A DNA stretch of 64,000 bases from CAMDPA01 sp964574325 (GTDB taxonomy: Bacteria > Pseudomonadota > Alphaproteobacteria > Rhizobiales > Hyphomicrobiaceae): NCBI GenBank assembly GCA_964574325.1, contig CAZNMY010000009.1, forward strand, positions 1 to 64,000, given 5' to 3'. The position numbers and the translations under genes were made by a program. Below the pieces are notes generated by a model. It searched no databases, was not told the DNA's origin, and saw only the letters and a program-made list of their open reading frames with translations. This document shows, one piece after another, positions 34,545 through 43,737 of the stretch. The number at the start of each line of letters is the position of its first letter. Within the stretch, counting starts at the first letter, position 1.

Positions 34545-36797
34545 ATGAGCGGAGCAACACAACTGCTGCAACGCCTCGAGCGGGCGGTGCGGTCGTTCGG
34601 GCCCGCTGTATCCAAGTCCCGAGATGCCGGCGAAGACGCCCGGGATCTGCTGGCGCTCGCGCTGTGCGACGTTGCCCGCCACTACGGCACGCCGGCCGCA
34701 CCCATTTCACTGGTCTCCGGCCTGCCGCTCGTAGGGGGCCGCTTGCCTCTCGAGCATGTCGAAGCGGCCGCCCGGCGCGCGGGCCTCGCAGCCGAAATCG
34801 CAGATGCCGATCCCGCCGGCCTCACCGACGTGGAACTGCCCTCTTTCGTGATGACGCGCGACGGCGGCATCGACGTGGTCTGGTCGATCGAGCGCGACGC
34901 GGAAGGAAAGCCGGCGAAATTCTTGTCGAGCGAGCCCGGATTGGCCAGGGCGCGTGTCGCGATACCCGCCGCCGAGCTGGCAGCCGAGGCCACGGGCCGT
35001 ATCGTCCGGCTGCGTCCCCTCGGCGAGCAGGATCTACGTGTCACGGGCATGCTGCAGAGTGCGCAAACGTCGTGGTTCCTGCCGGCTTTCGCTTCGAGCA
35101 ATCGCATCTATGGTGAAGCGATCGCGGCGACGATCGCGATCAACGTGCTGGCGCTCGCCATGCCGCTGTTCACGATGAACGTCTACGATCGCGTACTGCC
35201 GAACGCGGCCGTCGAGACGATGTGGTCGCTCGCGATCGGCGTGCTGCTCGCCACCTTGTTCGACTTCGCCATCAAGGCGTTGCGCGGCAGGTTCGTCGAT
35301 ACCGCGGGGCGGCGCGCCGATGTCGTGCTGTCGAACCTCATCTACAGCCGTCTGGTCGGCGCGAGGCAGGAGGGCGTCACGGCGTCCGCAGGCGTCCGCG
35401 CCAATACCCTGCGCGAACTCGATACCCTGCGCGAGTTCTTCAACTCGGCGACCTTGACCGCCTTCGGCGATCTGCCGTTCCTCCTGTTGTTCCTGGCGAT
35501 GATCTGGTTCGTGGCCGGCGCGCTCGTCCTCATCCCGCTCGCGGCGATCCCCATCGTGCTCGCGATCGGTTGGATCACGCAGCGTGCGATCGGCAAGCTG
35601 ATGGAAGCGTCCGTTCGACAGTCAGCCGTGAAGAACGCGGTCGTCGTCGAGACCATGGTCGGTCTCGACAGCATCAAGGCGGCGGGTGCGGAAAGCTGGG
35701 CTGCCTCGCTGTGGGAGAAGGCGACGGCCGACAGCATCCGCACCGGCAACGATCTGAAGCACTACACCAACATGGGCGTCTTCACCGTGCAGGCGGTGCA
35801 GACGGCTACGCAGGTGCTGATGGTCATCGTCGGCTTCTACATGGCGGCGGCCGGCGCGCTGACGACCGGCGGACTTATCGCGGCGACGATGCTGGCCGGC
35901 CGCGCGATGCAACCGCTGACCCAGATCGCGGCGCTCGTGGCGAGGCTGCATCAGACACGATTGTCCTACCGCCTGCTGAGCGAGATCGTGTCCGCGCCGC
36001 AGGAACGGCCCGACGACGCGGTTTTCGTTGCAAAAACGAAGTTCTCGGGCTCGGTCGCTTTCGAGGGCGTATCGTTCCGCTACGAAAAGGAAGCCCCGCC
36101 CGTTCTCGACGACGTCTCGTTTTCGATCGCGCCGGGCGAGCGTGTCGGCCTCGTCGGCGGCATCGGCACGGGCAAGTCCACGATGCTGAAGCTCGTCCAC
36201 GCCTTGCAGCGTCCGAGCAGCGGACGCGTGTTGATCGACGACATTCCCGCAACCCAGCTCGATCCAGCGGTGCTGCGCGCGAATGTCGGTCTGGCGTTGC
36301 AGCAGGCAGAGCTGTTTCACGGCACCATCCGCTCCAACATCACGCTCGCCGATCCGTCGGTAGACGACGATGCGTTGGTCGAGGCCGCGCGAGTATCGGG
36401 TGCACTCGATTGGATCATCCGTCAGCCCAAGGGCCTCGAGACCGTCGTGCGCGAACGCGGCATCGGCCTTTCGGGCGGGCAGCGCCAGACGATCGTCCTT
36501 GCCCGCGCACTGCTGCGAAAGCCACGCATCCTGCTGCTCGACGAGCCGACGAGTGATCTCGATCCGCGCACCGAGCAGCTTGTCGTCGAACGCTTGAAGC
36601 CATGGCTCGAAGCCCGCACGTGCCTGATCGTGACGCACCGGCCCGCGATGCTGGCGCTGGTCGATCGCCTCATCGTGATGGATGGCGGACGCAAGCGGCT
36701 CGATGGCCCCAAGGCGACGGTCATGGCCGCGCTCGCCGCGTCGGCCAATGCACCAGCGGCCGGCACGGTGTCGAAGCCCGGGGAAAAATCGGCATGA
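34545..36797 (+). CDS. Type I secretion ABC transporter, LapB/HlyB-like
   Basis: A 750-residue fused permease-ATPase. Residues 1-160 are a C39-like domain that lacks the protease's catalytic Cys-Gly pattern (only ALCDVARHYG remains), so it should bind substrate without cleaving it. An ABC exporter membrane domain with five to six helices follows (about 180-470). The ATPase has Walker A GGIGTGKS, signature LSGGQRQ, Walker B ILLLDEP and a switch His in IVTHRP. It powers export of the adhesin from the cytosol. The stop overlaps the start of the fusion protein gene by four bases. Confidence 0.93.
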   Translation: MSGATQLLQRLERAVRSFGPAVSKSRDAGEDARDLLALALCDVARHYGTPAAPISLVSGLPLVGGRLPLEHVEAAARRAGLAAEIADADPAGLTDVELPSFVMTRDGGIDVVWSIERDAEGKPAKFLSSEPGLARARVAIPAAELAAEATGRIVRLRPLGEQDLRVTGMLQSAQTSWFLPAFASSNRIYGEAIAATIAINVLALAMPLFTMNVYDRVLPNAAVETMWSLAIGVLLATLFDFAIKALRGRFVDTAGRRADVVLSNLIYSRLVGARQEGVTASAGVRANTLRELDTLREFFNSATLTAFGDLPFLLLFLAMIWFVAGALVLIPLAAIPIVLAIGWITQRAIGKLMEASVRQSAVKNAVVVETMVGLDSIKAAGAESWAASLWEKATADSIRTGNDLKHYTNMGVFTVQAVQTATQVLMVIVGFYMAAAGALTTGGLIAATMLAGRAMQPLTQIAALVARLHQTRLSYRLLSEIVSAPQERPDDAVFVAKTKFSGSVAFEGVSFRYEKEAPPVLDDVSFSIAPGERVGLVGGIGTGKSTMLKLVHALQRPSSGRVLIDDIPATQLDPAVLRANVGLALQQAELFHGTIRSNITLADPSVDDDALVEAARVSGALDWIIRQPKGLETVVRERGIGLSGGQRQTIVLARALLRKPRILLLDEPTSDLDPRTEQLVVERLKPWLEARTCLIVTHRPAMLALVDRLIVMDGGRKRLDGPKATVMAALAASANAPAAGTVSKPGEKSA

Positions 36798-38221
36798 CCG
36801 CAAAGCCCTCAACTGATCCGCCGACTGCGGCAGACGCGGCGAAAGCGCCGTCGGCGAATGCCGTTCCAACGCAAGCGTCGACTGCGCAAGCAGCGAAGCC
36901 CGCGCCTGAAAAGTCGCGATCCACCGGTGTTCCAACCGCGATCAGCGCCGATCTCCTCGCCATGCCCTCGCGCGGTGCGAGCCTGTTGTTGATGACGATG
37001 GTCGCGCTCGTCGCCGTGTTCATTCTCTGGGCGATCCTCGCGTCGGTGCAGGAGGTGACGACCGGACGCGGCCGCGTCACTCCGGCGAGCAAGATCCAGG
37101 TCGTCCAGAATCTCGAAGGCGGCATCGTGCGCGAGGTTCTCGTGCGGGAAGGCGCGTTCGTGCGAGAAGGCGACGTGCTCCTCCGCATCGATCCGACGCA
37201 AGCCGGCTCGTCGCTCGGCGAGGCGCGCGAAAAGATGCTGGGCCTCGGCGCGCTGATCGCCCGTCTCGAAGCCGAGGTAGAGGGCCGGCCGCTGTCGTTT
37301 CCAGCCGAGCTCGCCCAGGGCCGTCCCGATCTCGTGACGCATCAGCGCGAGCACTACGAGGCGCGGCGCAAGGAGATCGAGGCGGCGGTGGCGGCCTTGG
37401 ACCTGCAGGAAGTGCAGCGCTCGCAGGAGATCAAGGAAGCGCAATCGCGGATCGAAACCTTGCAGCGTTCCTTGCAGATCACGGGCGAAGAGCTGGAGAT
37501 GATCCAGCGCCTGGAGCGCACGCGCTCCGCGTCGCGATCCGAGTTGCTCGTCGTCGAAGGAAAGTACAACGACATCCGCGGCTCGCTCGAAGCGACGAAA
37601 CTCGCCCTTCCGCGCTTGGAAGCAGCCAGGAGCGAGATCGGACGGCGGCGAACCGAGCGCGTCGAGGCATTCCGGGGCGAGGCGCTGCAGCGGCTCTCCA
37701 GCGCGCGCGTGGAACATTCCGCATTGCAGGAAATGAGCCGCGGCAGCGAAGACAAGGTCGCCCGCACCACCGTCCGCGCGCCCACCGACGGCATCGTCAA
37801 GACGGTGAACGTGACGACGCCCGGTCAGGTGGTTGCGCCGGGACACAGCCTGGTCGAGATCGTGCCCGTGAACGATACGCTCCTGGTCGAGGCTCAGGTC
37901 CGGCCGCAGGACATCGCATTCCTCCGTCCCGGCCAGGATGCGCTGGTGAAGATCACCGCATACGACTTCTCGATCTACGGGGGCCTCGCTGCCAAACTCG
38001 AGCACATCGGCGCCGACAGCATCAGCACGGACAAGGGCGAGACCTACTATCTGATCCGCGTGCGCACCGACAAGGCGCAACTCACGCACGGCGCCGGCAC
38101 CTTGCCGATCATTCCCGGTATGGTCGCCGAGGTCGACGTGATCACCGGCTCCAAGACCGTGATGGGATATCTCACGAAGCCGCTCGTCCGCATGCGACAG
38201 ACGGCGCTCAGGGAACGGTGA
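36794..38221 (+). CDS. HlyD-type membrane fusion protein of type I secretion
   Basis: A 475-residue adaptor. An Ala/Pro-rich cytosolic N-tail (about 60 residues) precedes a single membrane helix (LLLMTMVALVAVFILWAILA). Then come the lipoyl half-motif RGRVTPASKIQVVQNLEGGIVREV, a long alpha-helical hairpin (about 150-320, Glu/Arg-rich), the second lipoyl half (VRAPTDGIVKTVNVTTPGQV) and a C-terminal beta-barrel. It links the ABC transporter to the outer-membrane factor. It starts inside the ABC stop codon (ATGA), so translation is coupled. Confidence 0.94.
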   Translation: MTAKPSTDPPTAADAAKAPSANAVPTQASTAQAAKPAPEKSRSTGVPTAISADLLAMPSRGASLLLMTMVALVAVFILWAILASVQEVTTGRGRVTPASKIQVVQNLEGGIVREVLVREGAFVREGDVLLRIDPTQAGSSLGEAREKMLGLGALIARLEAEVEGRPLSFPAELAQGRPDLVTHQREHYEARRKEIEAAVAALDLQEVQRSQEIKEAQSRIETLQRSLQITGEELEMIQRLERTRSASRSELLVVEGKYNDIRGSLEATKLALPRLEAARSEIGRRRTERVEAFRGEALQRLSSARVEHSALQEMSRGSEDKVARTTVRAPTDGIVKTVNVTTPGQVVAPGHSLVEIVPVNDTLLVEAQVRPQDIAFLRPGQDALVKITAYDFSIYGGLAAKLEHIGADSISTDKGETYYLIRVRTDKAQLTHGAGTLPIIPGMVAEVDVITGSKTVMGYLTKPLVRMRQTALRER

Positions 38222-38287
38222 GGCGGTAGGTTCGTAGGGCGGGCAAGCCATTTGCGCAGTCCGCCGACCTCAGCCTTATGCAAGCAC

Positions 38288-38995
38288 TCACGCGACGGTG
38301 AACTCTCTCTTGAAGAACGCCAAGGTCTTCTGCCACGCGTCGTCGGCCGACGGCTGATGATAGCGGGTGGGCTCCGTGTGGTCCTGGAAGGCATGCCCCG
38401 CGCTGGCGTAACGATTGAACGCCGCAGGGATTCCGTGGCGCTTCATCTCCGCTTCGATCTTGTTCACGTCCTCGGGCGAAGGGCCCGTGTCGAGATCGCC
38501 GAAGAACCCGGCCACCGGCCCCTTGATGTTTCGGATCATGTCGAACGGCGAAGGTAGCACGTCGCCCCAAGACGCCATCGTCCGTCCGCCGTAGTACATC
38601 GCGAGCGCCCGGAACCTCGCGATGCCACCCGCCCCGAGCAGAGCCGTTCGCCCGCCGAGGCAATGCCCGAGAATGCCGAGTCGCTCGGGATCTGCATTGG
38701 CGGATGACACTGCATGGTCGATAGCGGCATTGATGTCGTCGAGCATCAACTGATCGCGCAGCGTGGCGCGCCGCTCGTTGCGATCATCGCTCCACGGGTG
38801 ATGGTGGAAGATGTCGGGCGCAACGGCGACGAAGCCTTCGGCGGCGAGGCGGTCGCAGCGATCCGCCGTGAAAGCGTCGAGCCCGCCGATATGACACATC
38901 ACCATGATGCCGGGATGCGGTCCTGCACCGGCCGGCGTTGCCACCAGCATCCGCATCGGGTTTCCGTTGACAGTCACCACATCGGTGCGCGGCAT
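38288..38995 (-). CDS. Dienelactone-hydrolase-family protein
   Basis: A 235-residue alpha/beta hydrolase. The nucleophile sits in GHCLGG, so it is the Cys-type of the family, with candidate acid in FFGDLD and His in SAGHAF, matching the Cys-Asp-His triad of dienelactone hydrolase. True members open the lactone ring in chloroaromatic or hydroxyquinol pathways, but many homologues have other esters as substrates. ATG at 38995 opens the conserved sequence; the frame is open upstream without homology. It begins 14 bases after the YghU-like gene and ends convergent with the secretion operon. Confidence 0.88.
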   Translation of the reverse strand: MPRTDVVTVNGNPMRMLVATPAGAGPHPGIMVMCHIGGLDAFTADRCDRLAAEGFVAVAPDIFHHHPWSDDRNERRATLRDQLMLDDINAAIDHAVSSANADPERLGILGHCLGGRTALLGAGGIARFRALAMYYGGRTMASWGDVLPSPFDMIRNIKGPVAGFFGDLDTGPSPEDVNKIEAEMKRHGIPAAFNRYASAGHAFQDHTEPTRYHQPSADDAWQKTLAFFKREFTVA

Positions 38996-39009
38996 GGCTC
39001 GATTCTCCT

Positions 39010-39888
39010 TCACTTCGCGATCTTGTCCTGCGTCTTCGTGTCGAAGTCGCTGGCGTCGTGGCGCTCGTGCAGTTGCTGCGCGGGATTGCCGACCGCACGA
39101 TTGACCATCCGCCCGCGCTTGACGGTCGGCCGATCGCCGATCTGTTCGGTCCAGCGGATCACGTGGGAATACTCGCGCCCCTGCAGGAACTCGCCCGCGT
39201 CGTACTGCGTGCCTTGCGCGAGTGCGCCATACCAGGGCCAGATCGCCATGTCCGCGATCGAGTAGTCGTCTCCCGCCATGTATTGGTTGTCGGCGAGATG
39301 GCGATCGAGCACGTCGAGTTGACGTTTCGCCTCCAGCGCGAAGCGGTTGATCGCATATTCGATCTTGACCGGCGCGTAGTGGTAGAAGTGGCCGAACCCG
39401 CCGCCGATGTAGGGCGCGCTGCCCATCTGCCAGAACAGCCAGTTGATCGCTTCGGTGCGCTTGTCCGGATCGGCCGGCAGGAATGCGCCGAACTTCTCGG
39501 CGAGATAGAGCAGGATCGCACCGGACTCGAACACGCGGCGCGGCTTGGCTCCGCTGCGGTCCATCAGCGCCGGGATCTTCGAGTTCGGATTGACGCCCAC
39601 GAAGCCGCTGCCGAACTGGTCTCCCTTGCCGATGTCGATCAGCCACGCGTCGTACTCAGCTTGCCTGTGGCCCGCTGCGAGCAGCTCCTCGAGCATGATC
39701 GTCACCTTCACGCCGTTGGGCGTGGCGCGCGAGTAGAGCTGCAGCGGATGCTTGCCGACAGGCAACTCCGCTTCGTGCGTCGGGCCGGCGGTCGGCCGGT
39801 TGATGCTGGCATATCGCCAACCACCCTCCCCGCCCGGTTGCTCCCATTTCCAGACCTTCGGTGGCGTATAGGCGCCGTCGCTGCTCAT
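39010..39888 (-). CDS. YghU-type glutathione S-transferase/disulfide reductase
   Basis: A 292-residue GST of the YghU (nu) class. The long N-terminal extension (TPPKVWKWEQPGGEGGWRYA, then NRPTAGPTHEAELPVGKHP) is diagnostic for YghU, where two glutathiones are bound and disulfides reduced. The thioredoxin-fold half contains YSRATPNGVKVTIMLEEL, the cis-Pro segment is NPNSKIPAL and ESGAILLYLAEKF follows. Start supported by GGAGAG. It lies between the zeta-type GST gene and the dienelactone-hydrolase-like gene; the three probably share a transcript. Confidence 0.9.
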   Translation of the reverse strand: MSSDGAYTPPKVWKWEQPGGEGGWRYASINRPTAGPTHEAELPVGKHPLQLYSRATPNGVKVTIMLEELLAAGHRQAEYDAWLIDIGKGDQFGSGFVGVNPNSKIPALMDRSGAKPRRVFESGAILLYLAEKFGAFLPADPDKRTEAINWLFWQMGSAPYIGGGFGHFYHYAPVKIEYAINRFALEAKRQLDVLDRHLADNQYMAGDDYSIADMAIWPWYGALAQGTQYDAGEFLQGREYSHVIRWTEQIGDRPTVKRGRMVNRAVGNPAQQLHERHDASDFDTKTQDKIAK

Positions 39889-39939
39889 CGCAGTGCTCTC
39901 CTGCTGACTGATCGGTTCGGGGACGAAGGGCTTCTCGAA

Positions 39940-40590
39940 TTAAGTTCGCGGTCCGTTGTCGCGAATGACCCACGGATGGTTGGCGCTGAATGCGGGTATC
40001 TGGTGACAGCGGTTGTTGATCTCGACGACGCGCGCGAATTGCTCGAACGGGGTCTCCGAATTCTGGCACCCCGCCACGTGACCGGCGAGGCAGATGTCCG
40101 CCAGTCCCGGCGCATCGCCGAAGCAGAACCTGGACTGCACGTCGCGCTCCGCGAGCGTCTTCTCCATCGCCGCCAGCGCCAGCGTCTGCCAGTAGTTGTT
40201 CCATTGGGTCACGTCGGAGGGGCTCGCCTTGAATTGCTCGGCGAGACGCTTGCGGGCGCGCGGCACGACGAGTGAATGCGAGTCAGCGATGGCGATCAGC
40301 GAAAACGCGCGGACTTTGGCGCGCTCGAACGGATCGGCCGGCAGCAGCGGCGGCTGCGGGTGGATGTCGTTGAGATACTCGATGATGGCGAGCGATTGGG
40401 TGAGCACCCGCGGCCCGTCGATGAGGACAGGCACGGTGTGGTGCGGATTGTGCTGGGCGACGGGACCGGCGAATTGCTCGCCCTTCACCAGATCGATCAG
40501 GTGCTCGCGCCAGTCGAGCCCCTTCAGCGACATCGCGATCCTCACGCGATAGGCAGCTTGCGAACGCCAGTAGCCGTAGAGTTCGATCAT
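39940..40590 (-). CDS. Zeta-class GST, maleylacetoacetate/maleylpyruvate isomerase-like
   Basis: A 216-residue zeta GST. The active-site region reads YWRSQAAYRVRIAM; the family norm is RSSxxxRVRIAL, so the catalytic Ser is kept but the neighbouring Ser is replaced by Gln. NPHHTVPVLIDG supplies the cis-Pro, and TQSLAIIEYL the glutathione gamma-glutamyl contact. Members isomerise maleyl- to fumaryl-acetoacetate or -pyruvate at the end of aromatic ring cleavage. No homogentisate or gentisate dioxygenase is in the window. The start at 40590 has AAGGACA upstream. It begins 75 bases after the CHAT gene. Confidence 0.85.
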   Translation of the reverse strand: MIELYGYWRSQAAYRVRIAMSLKGLDWREHLIDLVKGEQFAGPVAQHNPHHTVPVLIDGPRVLTQSLAIIEYLNDIHPQPPLLPADPFERAKVRAFSLIAIADSHSLVVPRARKRLAEQFKASPSDVTQWNNYWQTLALAAMEKTLAERDVQSRFCFGDAPGLADICLAGHVAGCQNSETPFEQFARVVEINNRCHQIPAFSANHPWVIRDNGPRT

Positions 40591-40665
40591 GAGCTTGTCC
40601 TTGCAACCATCGATCGGACGATGCTGCACCAGAACACATGGCCCGAGCAACTGGATCGGCGAATA

Positions 40666-43272
40666 TTACTTCGCCGCGGCGCCTTCACCGACGATCACGA
40701 AGGGCGCCCAGTACGAGGGCGGCTTGCCCGCCTCGATCATGCCGAGCATCGTCCGGCGGAATGCTTCTGCCCGCCCCAGCGCCGGCTCGGCGGCGAGTGT
40801 CGCGAAGGTCTTGGTCGTCAGCCCGACGGCGGCCTCCGAATTGACTGCCCAGTGCGAGACCAACAGACCGCGCGCGCCGGCATAGAAGAACGCGCGGGCA
40901 AGCCCCGACAGCGCTTCTGCCCCCGAAGCTGTGCCCGAGGCCGTATTGCAGGCCGACAGAACCACCCAGTCCGCTGCGAGAGTCAAAGCAGCGACCTCCG
41001 ACGCGGTCAGCAATCCATCGTCGAGATCGCTTTGCTTCATCGGCGGCGTCAGAACCAGGGCCGGCTCGTCGAGCCCGCTGAGTTCACCGGCGATGAGCCC
41101 ATGCGTCGCGAATTGAATGACACGGTAATCGTCGAGACGGGTCTGCTTGAAGCGAGCTTCGTTGGCGTCCGCGCGTAGCAGCAATGCGTCGCTCGATGCG
41201 CCCAGAACCTTGGCGATGATGCGAAGCTCCTGCGCCGTATCGGGCAGCGGCATCAACTCGCGCAACGCGCGCAGATCGGCTTGTCCGTTGCGAAACACCG
41301 AATCCGGCCTGTTTGCCACGAGCGACTTCCCCCGCGGCTGCGGTCGCGCGGTCGGCGGCCCCGTCAGCACGGGATCGCCGATGCCGAGAAACGGCTTCGT
41401 GGCGGTATTCGCAGGAGCGAGCCGGCGCAGCGCTGCGAGCGATTGCACCGAGGGTAGCACGCTCATCGCATGTCGACGGATCAGCCACTGTGCTCCGCGC
41501 AGGGCCGCCGCCGCATTCGAGCCCGCCAACGGTGGCGCCGTCACGAGCACGTGGAACGGCAGGCTCGAAAGCGGCCCGGTCGGCACCACGAGCAGATGCT
41601 TCTTGCCGGTGAGCACTGCCGCGACCGGCTCCAGCAACAGCCGGTAGAGCGTATGCGCGCGCGCAACGTCGAAGCCGCTGGTGACGCGCCCCGACGCATC
41701 TGGCTGCCCCAGCAGCAGTGGATCGAGCCCCTGTCGCAAGGCGTCGACGTGGCCCACGAGAGCGTCGGAGGTCACATCGATGGCTGACCACGTCGCGCGC
41801 TCGCGCGAGATCGCCCACACGAAACTTCGCTGCGATCCGACCAGGATCGTGACCAGTGCTTCATCGGGCCTGAGCAGCGCCTGCGTTGCCGCGATCGTCA
41901 GCGGAGCCGGATCGGTGAGCGCGGCATAGTCGGGAAACGATTTGACGATGGCGGCCTTCTCGGTGGCGACGGTCGTCTCCAGTTTCTGGCTCTCGTCGAG
42001 GCGCGCTTTCCGGCGCGCAGAAAATTGCACGTGGCCGGGCAACTGCGCTTCGGCAGCCTGCAGGCGCTGGTGGATCGCCATCAGGTTGCCGGAGCCCTTC
42101 GCCGTCACGGCCGACATCTCGCCGAGTTCTCTCGAGATCGCTTCTCGTTCCCGGTCGCTTCCCTCGCATCCCGCAGGCTTCTGTCCCGGCGGGCAGCGCC
42201 TGAGCACGTCCTGCAATTTTTCGACGAGCACCTTCTGCCGGGCGACGACCGGTGCGTTCTCGCGGCCCTGCGCGATGCTCGCGGCGCGGAACTCATCCAT
42301 GACCGCGCTGTAGGCCGCGTTCTGGCGTTGCACGGCGCTCCAGGCGGCGAGCGCCTTCATGTCCTCGTCGTGCAGCGCGATGATGCGCTCGGACATATCC
42401 TGCACACGGCGGATGCGGCGGCCCAGTTCCGTCCCGCCCGCGCCGATGCGCGTCGACATGCGGGCGAGTGCCGTCGCCGCAGAAGTGCTCCAGGCCTGCT
42501 GGCTCGCGGCGAAACTTTCCTCCATCAACGCAGGGCGATCGCCGCCAGGGCGCTGGCCGGTCTCCCAAGCCGCCGTGGCGAGACCTGCGAACGCCGAGCG
42601 ATTGCGGCGGATCTCGTCGTCGACCACCGTCTGCGCAATCGTCTGCGCCGGGCGCTGGTTCGTGAGCAGCCTTACCGCCTCGCGATAATGTCCGAGCGCC
42701 GCCGGGTAGTTCTTGCGCGCGACGTTGACGGCACCGAGATCCGCCCGAGCACTCGCCGTGAACGAATGCTGATGACCGACGAGGTCTCCGCGAATCCGCA
42801 AGACGCGCTGGAAGAGAGCCTCTGCGTCGGCGATCTTGCCCGCCCGCAGCAGCACGCCGCCGAGCTTCTCCAGCGCCTGCGCCGTGCCCGCACTGTCGAC
42901 GCCGTAGACCTTGTCGCGAATAGCAGCGGATTGCCGATAGTGCCGCGCCGCATCGTCGAGACGGCCCGCAGCTTCCGCGATCAGCCCGAGCGAATAAGTC
43001 TGGATTGCCGACCGCTCGTGATCCGGACCGAACTCGGCGAGTGTGAGCGCCATCGCTTTCTCGGCGAACTCGAGCGCTTCGGCATAAGCACCGGCCTTGT
43101 AGAAGTTCGTCGAGATGTCCTGGAGGTTCTCCAGCGCTGCGGATGGCGCAGTGGCAACAGCTTGCGATTGTGCAGCAGCGATTGTCGGCAACGTCATCGA
43201 GCAGGCCAGCAGCGCGACGATCGAGCAGGCCACTCTGACGACGGTTGCTCCGGGAAAGCCGCGCGCGCGCAT
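40666..43272 (-). CDS. Exported TPR-CHAT caspase-like protease
   Basis: An 868-residue protein. A signal peptide (ACSIVALLACSMTLPTIAAAQ) targets it to the periplasm or beyond. TPR repeats follow (about 45-200, e.g. AYAEALEFAEKAMAL, GRLDDAARHYRQSAAIRD, GKIADAEALFQRVLRI), then helical linkers, then a C-terminal CHAT domain (about 560-865). The catalytic dyad is intact: His724 in FATHGLI and Cys775 in LSACNTA. CHAT proteases cleave partner proteins when activated through their repeats. It ends the run hydrolase-PAAR-CHAT, with 77 bases before it and GGAG at its start. Substrate unknown. Confidence 0.9.
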   Translation of the reverse strand: MRARGFPGATVVRVACSIVALLACSMTLPTIAAAQSQAVATAPSAALENLQDISTNFYKAGAYAEALEFAEKAMALTLAEFGPDHERSAIQTYSLGLIAEAAGRLDDAARHYRQSAAIRDKVYGVDSAGTAQALEKLGGVLLRAGKIADAEALFQRVLRIRGDLVGHQHSFTASARADLGAVNVARKNYPAALGHYREAVRLLTNQRPAQTIAQTVVDDEIRRNRSAFAGLATAAWETGQRPGGDRPALMEESFAASQQAWSTSAATALARMSTRIGAGGTELGRRIRRVQDMSERIIALHDEDMKALAAWSAVQRQNAAYSAVMDEFRAASIAQGRENAPVVARQKVLVEKLQDVLRRCPPGQKPAGCEGSDREREAISRELGEMSAVTAKGSGNLMAIHQRLQAAEAQLPGHVQFSARRKARLDESQKLETTVATEKAAIVKSFPDYAALTDPAPLTIAATQALLRPDEALVTILVGSQRSFVWAISRERATWSAIDVTSDALVGHVDALRQGLDPLLLGQPDASGRVTSGFDVARAHTLYRLLLEPVAAVLTGKKHLLVVPTGPLSSLPFHVLVTAPPLAGSNAAAALRGAQWLIRRHAMSVLPSVQSLAALRRLAPANTATKPFLGIGDPVLTGPPTARPQPRGKSLVANRPDSVFRNGQADLRALRELMPLPDTAQELRIIAKVLGASSDALLLRADANEARFKQTRLDDYRVIQFATHGLIAGELSGLDEPALVLTPPMKQSDLDDGLLTASEVAALTLAADWVVLSACNTASGTASGAEALSGLARAFFYAGARGLLVSHWAVNSEAAVGLTTKTFATLAAEPALGRAEAFRRTMLGMIEAGKPPSYWAPFVIVGEGAAAK

Positions 43273-43349
43273 AAGTCACTCCGTCAGATCGATGAGCACG
43301 ATGCCGCTCGCGAGAAATTCGCAAACCTCGCCGCAGGCCGAACAGGCGG

Positions 43350-43703
43350 TCAGCAACCCGTCGTCGAGTCACCGGCGCGCGCCACCGGCTTACCGTTGAT
43401 GAACACGTTCGACGCGCCCCCGACCGTGACACCGCCGCAGCCCGTGCGGTCGCCGAGCGTGACGGCAGGCCGGCCGTTGATCGTCACGTTGGGAGAGCCC
43501 TCGACCAGCGCGCTGCCGCGATCGTCGGTGTCGCCTTTTCGTGCAGCCGCCTGGCCACCGATGCTCACATTCCCGCTGCCTCGGGTGATGACGCCCGGCA
43601 CGCCGGATGCCGATTCGCTGCGATTGTCTTGCGCGACGGCAGCCGAAGCCGCGAGGGGAACGGCCACCGCAATCAAGGCTGCCAGCAGATGCTTTGTCGG
43701 CAT
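43350..43703 (-). CDS. Small exported PAAR-repeat protein
   Basis: A 117-residue protein. A clear signal peptide (HLLAALIAVAVPLAASAAVA) is followed by three PAAR-like repeats: GNVSIGGQAAARKGDTD, PNVTINGRPAVTLGDRTGC and SNVFINGKPVARAGDSTTGC. PAAR domains normally form the sharp tip of type VI secretion spikes, are cytosolic and lack signal peptides. A Sec-exported one must act elsewhere, perhaps as a metal-binding cone or scaffold for its operon partners. A perfect AGGAGG lies before the ATG at 43703. It sits 34 bases after the hydrolase and 77 before the CHAT gene. Confidence 0.88.
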   Translation of the reverse strand: MPTKHLLAALIAVAVPLAASAAVAQDNRSESASGVPGVITRGSGNVSIGGQAAARKGDTDDRGSALVEGSPNVTINGRPAVTLGDRTGCGGVTVGGASNVFINGKPVARAGDSTTGC

Positions 43704-43737
43704 GAAGCCTCCTGTGAACGTCGGGCGGCGAGACCAG

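Noticed and set aside
38288..39646. Long version of the dienelactone-hydrolase-like gene (452 codons)
   Set aside because: The upstream half is a shadow of the YghU-like gene in another frame; homology starts at 38995.
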